From Actinomycetes bacterium (GTDB lineage Bacteria; Actinomycetota; Actinomycetes; Actinomycetales; Cellulomonadaceae), in NCBI GenBank assembly GCA_023430425.1, contig JAEZAR010000131.1, forward strand, positions 1 to 10,493: 10,493 nucleotides of DNA, given 5' to 3'. The notes under the pieces were generated by a model. It was given only the letters and a program-made list of their open reading frames with translations, did no database searches and had not been told where the DNA came from. Of the stretch, positions 6,721-10,493 are shown piece after piece (the stretch's first letter is position 1; each line of letters starts with the position of its first letter). The position numbers and the translations under genes are program-made.

Positions 6721-8165
6721 CGTCCCCCCTCCCCGCCACCCTCGCGCACCAGCGCGAGGACGTCGTCGCGGACCTTCTCCATGACGTCCGCGTCGGCCGC
6801 CTCGACGTTCAGCCGCAGCAGCGGCTCGGTGTTCGAGGCGCGCAGGTTGAACCACCACCGCGGCGCGGCGTCCCAGTGGCTCACGGTCAGGCCGTCCAGC
6901 TCGTCCACCTCCACGGGCCCGGCGCCCTGGCGCACCACGTAGGCGTCGAGGACACGCTGCCGCGCGGCCGCGACGTCCGCCACCCGGGAGTTGATCTCGC
7001 CGCTGGCGACGTACGGCTCGTAGGCCTCGGCGAGCTCCGACAGCGCCGCCGGCGACCCGTCGGCGCGCCGCGCCTCCCCGAGCGCCGCGAGCACGTGCAT
7101 CGCGGCGAGCATGCCTGTGTCGGCGAAGAAGAAGTCCCGGAAGTAGTAGTGGGCGCTGTGCTCGCCGCCGAACACGGCGTCGTGCTCGGCCATCCGGGAC
7201 TTGATGAACGAGTGGCCCACACGCGTACGGACGACGTCCGCACCCGCAGCCTCCAGCAGGTCCGGGACCGCACGGGAGGTGATGAGGTTGCGGATCACCG
7301 TGGGCGTGCGGCCCGCGGACCGCTCGCGGGCCACCTCGCGGAGCCCGACGAGGGCCGTCACCGCCGACGGGCTCACGGGATCGCCGCGCTCGTCGACGAC
7401 GAAGCACCGGTCGGCGTCGCCGTCGAACGCGAGCCCGATGTCGGCCCCGTGCTCGACGACGGCGGCCTGCAGGTCGCGCAGGTTCTCCGGCTCCAGCGGG
7501 TTGGCCTCGTGGTGGGGGAACGACCCGTCGAGCTCGAAGTACAGCGGGACGACGTCCAGCGGCAGCGCCGGCAGGCCCGCCGCGGTGCCCAGCACCGCCG
7601 GCACGGTGAGCCCCGCCATGCCGTTGCCCGCGTCCACGACGACCGTGAGCGGACGGATGCCCGACAGGTCGACGAGCCCGCGGAGGAAGCCGGCGTACTC
7701 CGCGAGGGTCTCGTGCTCGGTGACCTCGCCGGGCCGACCGGCGGGCGCGGGAAGCCCCTCGTCGAGGTAGCGCTCGGCGAGCCGCCTGATCTCGGTCAGC
7801 CCGGTGTCCTGACCCACCGGTCGCGCGCCGGCGTGGCACATCTTGATGCCGTTGTACTCGGCGGGGTTGTGGCTCGCCGTGAACATCGCCCCCGGCAGGT
7901 CCAGCGCGCCCGAGGCGTGGTAGAGACCGTCCGTCGAGCACAGGCCGATCAGCACCACGTCGGCGCCCCGCGAGGTGACGCCCGCGGCGAAGGCGTCCAC
8001 GAGCGCCGGCCCGGAGGGCCGCATGTCGTGGCCGATGACGACCCGCGGGGCGCCCACCACCTCGGCGAACGCGGCGCCGATCGCGCGCGCGACGTCGGCC
8101 GAGAACGGGTCGGGGACCACGCCGCGGACGTCGTAGGCCTTGATCAGGTCGTCCAGGGAAGTCAT
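6717..8165 (-). CDS. manB: Phosphomannomutase / phosphoglucomutase
   Basis: A 482-residue enzyme of the alpha-D-phosphohexomutase family, interconverting mannose-6-phosphate and mannose-1-phosphate for GDP-mannose (possibly glucose phosphates too). All four family motifs are intact: the phosphoserine loop TASHNP (96-101, Ser98), the Mg-binding DGDADR (248-253), the sugar-specificity loop GGEHSAH (333-339, with GEHS), and the phosphate-binding RASNTEP (442-448). The start MTSLDDLIKAYDVRG at ATG 8165 is the normal N-terminus; a longer ORF to 8228 adds low-complexity residues that I reject. There is no Shine-Dalgarno, but TAGGCT ends 7 nt upstream. The C-terminus (EGGGEGGR) is unusually Gly-rich because its codons also form the ribosome binding site of the next gene. 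The gene lies in the conserved actinobacterial group with DUF3499, Trm112 and wbbL, which favours ManB over a general phosphoglucomutase. The symbol rests on that context. Confidence 0.93.
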   Translation of the reverse strand: MTSLDDLIKAYDVRGVVPDPFSADVARAIGAAFAEVVGAPRVVIGHDMRPSGPALVDAFAAGVTSRGADVVLIGLCSTDGLYHASGALDLPGAMFTASHNPAEYNGIKMCHAGARPVGQDTGLTEIRRLAERYLDEGLPAPAGRPGEVTEHETLAEYAGFLRGLVDLSGIRPLTVVVDAGNGMAGLTVPAVLGTAAGLPALPLDVVPLYFELDGSFPHHEANPLEPENLRDLQAAVVEHGADIGLAFDGDADRCFVVDERGDPVSPSAVTALVGLREVARERSAGRTPTVIRNLITSRAVPDLLEAAGADVVRTRVGHSFIKSRMAEHDAVFGGEHSAHYYFRDFFFADTGMLAAMHVLAALGEARRADGSPAALSELAEAYEPYVASGEINSRVADVAAARQRVLDAYVVRQGAGPVEVDELDGLTVSHWDAAPRWWFNLRASNTEPLLRLNVEAADADVMEKVRDDVLALVREGGGEGGR

Positions 8166-8172
8166 GCGCGGC

Positions 8173-8178
8173 AGCCTA
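8173..8178 (-). promoter_or_regulatory. Candidate -10 (TAGGCT) of the phosphomannomutase gene
   Basis: TAGGCT on the minus strand matches TANNNT and ends 7 nt before the ATG at 8165, so a transcript would begin at the start codon. No Shine-Dalgarno is present in the 7-nt gap (GCCGCGC). No recognisable -35. Confidence 0.48.
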
Positions 8179-8245
8179 GTGACCTCGCGGCGCGCTCCCG
8201 TCCGTCCGGCGGCGCTGCCGGAGGCCACCGGTCGCCGCCCGTCGG

Positions 8246-8261
8246 CGCCGCGTCCGCGGCG
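8246..8261 (-). terminator. Possible terminator hairpin after the zinc-ribbon gene
   Basis: CGCCGC (8246-8251) and GCGGCG (8256-8261) pair over 6 bp around a 4-nt loop, about 20 nt past the zinc-ribbon TAG and within the 115-bp gap before the phosphomannomutase gene. No T tract. It would end the DUF3499/zinc-ribbon transcript; confidence is low because of the GC background. Confidence 0.3.
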
Positions 8262-8280
8262 GCGTGGGGCGGCCCGGGGC

Positions 8281-8505
8281 CTACTGGCGGCGCGCCGAGC
8301 GCCTGAGCACGACGTCGATCGGGACGGTGCGCCAGGTGCCGTCCGTGGTCTGCACGAGCCACTCGCGCGTCTCGCACGCGTTGCACGAGATGAAGGTGAC
8401 CTCCGTGCCGTCCGTGAGCACCATCGGCAGCCTGGTGAGGTCCGTGCCCCCGCAGGAACCGCACGCCTCGGGCGTCCGGCCCTGGTCCGGTGTGGTCTCC
8501 GGCAC
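8281..8505 (-). CDS. Small zinc-ribbon protein, unknown function
   Basis: A 74-residue protein with two CxxC knuckles, CGSC (15-18) and CNAC (41-44), separated by 22 residues, as in a zinc ribbon. Between them is a predicted beta region (LPMVLTDGTEVTFIS). After them come WLVQTTDGTWRTVPIDVVLRR, a short acidic-basic pattern and a basic C-terminus (RRSARR). It has no signal peptide or membrane segment, so it is probably cytosolic. I do not know a name for the family. It could bind nucleic acid or a protein partner, but nothing here shows which. The start is GTG 8505, only 3 nt after the DUF3499 stop, with GAGGG about 12 nt upstream inside that gene. The two genes are therefore almost certainly one transcription unit. 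The stop is TAG. Its real length and reading frame are supported by the regular Cys spacing and the tight spacing to its neighbour. Confidence 0.8.
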   Translation of the reverse strand: MPETTPDQGRTPEACGSCGGTDLTRLPMVLTDGTEVTFISCNACETREWLVQTTDGTWRTVPIDVVLRRSARRQ

Positions 8506-8508
8506 GGG

Positions 8509-8868
8509 TCAGGAGCCCTCTCCGGGCAGGACCCTGAGGTGGCCGCGCCGCACGCCCTCGCCGGCGTCCGGCACGGGGGCGGAGGCCGCGACGCGCGGGC
8601 GGCCCGCCTCGCGCACGGCCTCGGCGAGGGCGACCAGGTCGTCCGGCGTGGGACCGGTGGGGACGAACTCGGGCATGAGCCGGACGACCTCCCAGCCGCG
8701 CGGCGCGGTGAGCCGCCCGGCGTGCTCGCTGCACAGGTCGTACGAGTGCGGCTCGGCGAGCTGGGCCAGCGGGCCCAGGACGGCCGTGGAGTCGGAGTAC
8801 ACGTACGTCAGGGTCGCCACCGCGGGGCGTCCGCACGCGTTGCGGGAGCACTGACGTCCGGACCTCAC
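8509..8868 (-). CDS. DUF3499 family protein
   Basis: A 119-residue protein. The conserved N-terminal part has CSRNACGRPAVATLTYVY (7-24) and HSYDLCSEHA (41-50), with Cys7, Cys12, Cys46 and His49 (or His41) forming a likely metal site, followed by PRGWEVVRL (56-64). This is the DUF3499 pattern, a family of unknown function found almost only in actinobacteria, near phosphomannomutase and cell-wall genes. The last ~50 residues are Pro/Ala-rich and probably variable. I chose the GTG at 8868 because it places the first Cys at residue 7 as expected and has TACCCT ending 6 nt upstream. The longer open frame to 9441 overlaps the divergent peptidase-family gene and is rejected. It is followed after 3 nt by the zinc-ribbon gene. 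Confidence 0.88.
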   Translation of the reverse strand: MRSGRQCSRNACGRPAVATLTYVYSDSTAVLGPLAQLAEPHSYDLCSEHAGRLTAPRGWEVVRLMPEFVPTGPTPDDLVALAEAVREAGRPRVAASAPVPDAGEGVRRGHLRVLPGEGS

Positions 8869-8874
8869 GCAGCG

Positions 8875-8880
8875 AGGGTA
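8875..8880 (-). promoter_or_regulatory. Candidate -10 (TACCCT) of DUF3499
   Basis: The minus-strand TACCCT fits TANNNT and ends 6 nt before the GTG at 8868. There is no Shine-Dalgarno, so a leaderless transcript is likely. It lies in the 105-bp region shared with the divergent peptidase-family gene. Confidence 0.43.
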
Positions 8881-8961
8881 CCCGGCGCCGCCGACGTCGC
8901 CGCCGCCCGCCACGCCGCCGCAGCTGCCGCGGCCCCACCGCCTCCCGGCCGCCCCGCGCCG

Positions 8962-8967
8962 TACAGT
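8962..8967 (+). promoter_or_regulatory. Candidate -10 (TACAGT) of the zincin-like gene
   Basis: TACAGT fits TANNNT and ends 6 nt before the GTG at 8974, predicting a leaderless transcript. It decides the start: the frame upstream is low-complexity Ala/Pro. No -35 is evident at 17 nt upstream. Confidence 0.48.
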
Positions 8968-8973
8968 GGCGGC

Positions 8974-9417
8974 GTGAGAGCTGGTCGCCTGCCCGTCCCC
9001 CGGACGCAGGCCACGCGCCGTCGTGACCGGCGCGGGCGGGGCCTGCGCGGGCCGGTGATCCCGCCGAACCTGCCGGCCTACCGGACGCGCGCGGAGCGCT
9101 TCGACGACCACGTCCTGGACGCCGTGGAGCGGCTCGAGCGCCGCTGGGCGCGCCAGCTCGAGGGCACCGAGTTCGCCGTCGAGGAGGTGCCGCCGTCGGC
9201 ACCTGCCCCGTGGGAGCACGGCGGGGTGCCCATGGGCCGGTACTTCCCCGCCGACGCCGGGCTGCCGCCGCGGATCGTCGTCTACCGCCGCCCGGTCGAG
9301 ACGCGGGCGACGGACGAGGCCGACCTGGCCGACCTCGTCCGGGAGGTCGTCGTCGAGCAGGTCGCGCACCTGCTCGGTCGGCGTCCGGAGGAGGTCGACC
9401 CGCGCTACCAGCCGTGA
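8974..9417 (+). CDS. Zincin-like metallopeptidase family protein, catalytic motif degenerate
   Basis: A 147-residue protein with a basic N-terminus (many Arg between residues 1 and 25), then GPVIPPNLPAYRTRAERFDDHVLDAVERL (27-55). The region PPRIVVYRRPVE (98-109) precedes a helix ending in EVVVEQVAHLLG (124-135). This layout fits the minimal zincin family (DUF1025/PF06262), in which a helix normally carries HExxHxxG. Aligned on the final Gly, the motif reads EQVAH: the first His is Glu128, the catalytic Glu is Gln129, and only His132 is kept. It is therefore probably not an active protease. No signal peptide. Start GTG 8974 follows TACAGT by 6 nt. The gene is divergent from DUF3499 and is followed by the WbbL-like gene 22 bp later, as in other actinobacteria. 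Family assignment rests on context and layout as well as sequence; its role is unknown. Confidence 0.78.
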   Translation: MRAGRLPVPRTQATRRRDRRGRGLRGPVIPPNLPAYRTRAERFDDHVLDAVERLERRWARQLEGTEFAVEEVPPSAPAPWEHGGVPMGRYFPADAGLPPRIVVYRRPVETRATDEADLADLVREVVVEQVAHLLGRRPEEVDPRYQP

Positions 9418-9426
9418 GCGCGCGGC

Positions 9427-9432
9427 TAGGGT
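9427..9432 (+). promoter_or_regulatory. Candidate -10 (TAGGGT) of the glycosyltransferase gene
   Basis: TAGGGT fits TANNNT and ends 7 nt before the ATG at 9440, inside the 22-bp gap after the zincin-like gene. No Shine-Dalgarno is present in the gap. The gene could thus have its own leaderless transcript besides read-through. Confidence 0.42.
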
Positions 9433-9439
9433 TCCACGC

Positions 9440-10336
9440 ATGACCGCCGACCGGCCGCCCGTCCGCGTGGTGTGCGTGACCTACGAGCCGGGGCCCGAGC
9501 TCGCGGACTTCGTGACCTCGCTGCGCGGCGCGACGACGGCGTCCACCGAGCTCGTCATCGTCGACAACGGCACCGACCACACGGTGGCCGGCGACGTCGC
9601 GCGCGAGCACGGCGCGCGCCTCGTCGTGCCCGGTCGCAACCTCGGGTACGGGGCCGCGGCGAACCTCGGGGCGCGGGGCGCCACGCAGCCCTGGGTCGTC
9701 GTCGCCAACCCCGACGTGGTCTGGCACGAGGGTGCGCTCGACGCGCTGGTCGACGCCGCGGCCGCCCGGGCGGACGTCGGGGCCGCGGGGCCCACCCTGC
9801 TCAACCCGGACGGGTCCCGGTACCCGTCCGCGCGCGCCCTCCCCTCGCTGAGCCAGGGCGTCGGGCACGCGCTCCTCGTCCGGGTCTGGCCCGCCAACCC
9901 CTGGACCCGGCGCTACCGCGAGGGCCAGGAGGCACCCGGGGGCGCCGCGTCTGCGCCGCCGCGTCCGGCCGGCTGGCTCTCCGGCGCCTGCCTGCTGCTG
10001 CGCCGGGAGGCCTTCGAGGCGGTCGGGGGCTTCGACGAGTCGTACTTCATGTTCTTCGAGGACCTGGACCTGGGCGAGCGGCTGGGTGGCACCGGCTGGA
10101 CGAACCTGCACGTTCCCGCGGCGCAGGTCACGCACGTCCAGGGGGTGTCGTGGCGGGAACGTCCGGCCCCCATGATCCGCGCCCACCACGCGAGCGCGCG
10201 GCGGTACCTGTCCCGCCGCTACGGCCGCTGGTACCAGCTGCCGCTGCGCCTCGCGCTGCGCGCCGGGCTCGTCGTGCGCGAGTCGGTCGAGCTGCGCCGG
10301 ACCGGCCGTCAGACGCCCGGCAGGTCGGGGGCGTAG
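9440..10336 (+). CDS. wbbL: GT2 family glycosyltransferase, WbbL-like rhamnosyltransferase
   Basis: A 298-residue GT-A fold enzyme. The nucleotide-sugar part has VVCVTYEP (10-17), VDNGT (41-45), GRNLGYGAAAN (65-75) and the NPD (90-92) in place of the DxD. The acceptor part has SGACLLLRREAF (181-192), VGGFDESYFMFFEDLDL (195-211) and THVQGVSW (231-238). These patterns are those of rhamnosyltransferases that add L-rhamnose to a polyprenyl-pyrophosphate-GlcNAc; in mycobacteria WbbL (Rv3265c, 301 residues) builds the wall linker. The family similarity, near-equal length and its place next to manB support the name; the true donor and acceptor here are not shown, and wall composition outside mycobacteria differs. 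The enzyme acts on the cytoplasmic side of the membrane. The C-terminal tail is Arg-rich (266-298). Start ATG 9440 follows TAGGGT by 7 nt. It ends in TAG, convergent with the last gene. Confidence 0.85.
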   Translation: MTADRPPVRVVCVTYEPGPELADFVTSLRGATTASTELVIVDNGTDHTVAGDVAREHGARLVVPGRNLGYGAAANLGARGATQPWVVVANPDVVWHEGALDALVDAAAARADVGAAGPTLLNPDGSRYPSARALPSLSQGVGHALLVRVWPANPWTRRYREGQEAPGGAASAPPRPAGWLSGACLLLRREAFEAVGGFDESYFMFFEDLDLGERLGGTGWTNLHVPAAQVTHVQGVSWRERPAPMIRAHHASARRYLSRRYGRWYQLPLRLALRAGLVVRESVELRRTGRQTPGRSGA

Positions 10337-10341
10337 CAGCA

Positions 10342-10359
10342 CCGTCGACGGGTCGACGG
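10342..10359. terminator. Bidirectional hairpin between wbbL and the last gene
   Basis: A perfect stem of 7 bp, CCGTCGA (10342-10348) / TCGACGG (10353-10359), closed by a CGGG tetraloop, lies 5 nt after the wbbL TAG in the 70-bp gap between convergent genes. No T tract follows. The position and the mismatch-free compact stem make it a good terminator candidate for both strands. Confidence 0.5.
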
Positions 10360-10406
10360 CGCGCCGCCGGCGGGTCGTCGAGGGGTCGGGCCGGCGTGCG
10401 CCCCGG

Positions 10407-10493
10407 TCAGCGCAGCGTGATGGGGACCTGCGGGCGCGCACCCGCGGGCGGGACGGGCGCGAGCACCGCGACGGACCGCCCGGTGTCGAGGAC
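10407..10493 (-). CDS. C-terminal end of an unidentified protein (DUF5719-like by position)
   Basis: Only the last 28 codons and the TGA at 10407-10409 are in the window. They encode VLDTGRSVAVLAPVPPAG, then ARPQVPITLR. The Val/Pro-rich, beta-like ending and the convergent position after a WbbL-like gene fit a secreted DUF5719 protein, which I recall from related Micrococcales loci. The fragment is too short to prove the family. Confidence 0.45.
   Translation of the reverse strand, partial: VLDTGRSVAVLAPVPPAGARPQVPITLR

Noticed and set aside
8869..9441. Long DUF3499 form of 310 residues
   Set aside because: The upstream part is antisense to the zincin-like gene and low complexity; the conserved domain begins at the GTG at 8868.
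8162..10441. A minus-strand open frame of 759 codons
   Set aside because: It covers DUF3499 and the zinc-ribbon gene in another frame and lies antisense to the zincin-like and wbbL genes; composition is Arg/Pro/Ala-rich with no motif.

Overview
The window is very GC-rich (roughly three quarters G+C by eye), densely coded, and rich in GTG starts. The set of actinobacterial families (DUF3499, Trm112-like protein beside a phosphomannomutase, a WbbL-like glycosyltransferase, a 495-residue AhcY, an RDD/SpoIIM/DUF58 cluster) points to a high-GC actinobacterium. Micrococcales, perhaps Cellulomonadaceae, is my best guess from gene order; I cannot prove the genus. I recognise no phage, IS, tRNA, rRNA, CRISPR or resistance gene.

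Left part (1-2881): the 3' part of a DUF58 gene (+) converges on a SpoIIM-family membrane protein (-), which diverges from an RDD-family membrane protein (+). The same unit (MoxR, DUF58, SpoIIM, RDD) is found in mycobacteria at Rv3692-Rv3695. Its function is poorly known but it acts at the membrane.

Middle (2951-6258, all -): two envelope lipoproteins, one an uncharacterised cysteine-containing lipoprotein and the other an M15-family peptidoglycan peptidase. They lie downstream of ahcY (S-adenosylhomocysteine hydrolase, methyl cycle), which has its own leader of about 124 nt with several potential hairpins.

Right part (6463-10493): a conserved actinobacterial cell-wall/mannose-phosphate locus. 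On the minus strand are DUF3499, a 74-residue zinc-ribbon protein, phosphomannomutase and a Trm112-like protein. Divergent from these on the plus strand are a degenerate zincin-family protein and a WbbL-like rhamnosyltransferase. The window ends in the C-terminus of a minus-strand gene that I tentatively call DUF5719. The phosphomannomutase would supply mannose-1-phosphate for GDP-mannose, and the WbbL-like enzyme would transfer a sugar to a polyprenyl-linked wall precursor.

The most striking pattern outside the coding regions is at the starts: at least five genes have a TANNNT -10 hexamer ending only 6-7 nt before the start codon and no Shine-Dalgarno, which predicts leaderless transcripts. 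ahcY and the Trm112-like gene instead have clear ribosome binding sites. Each convergent gene boundary holds an inverted repeat that could serve as a terminator. No stretch over 300 bases lacks a gene; the longest gap is the 204-bp region upstream of ahcY. I see no clearly new multi-gene system; the least understood elements are the DUF58/SpoIIM/RDD unit, the small cysteine proteins around the phosphomannomutase gene, and the zincin homologue with altered catalytic residues.
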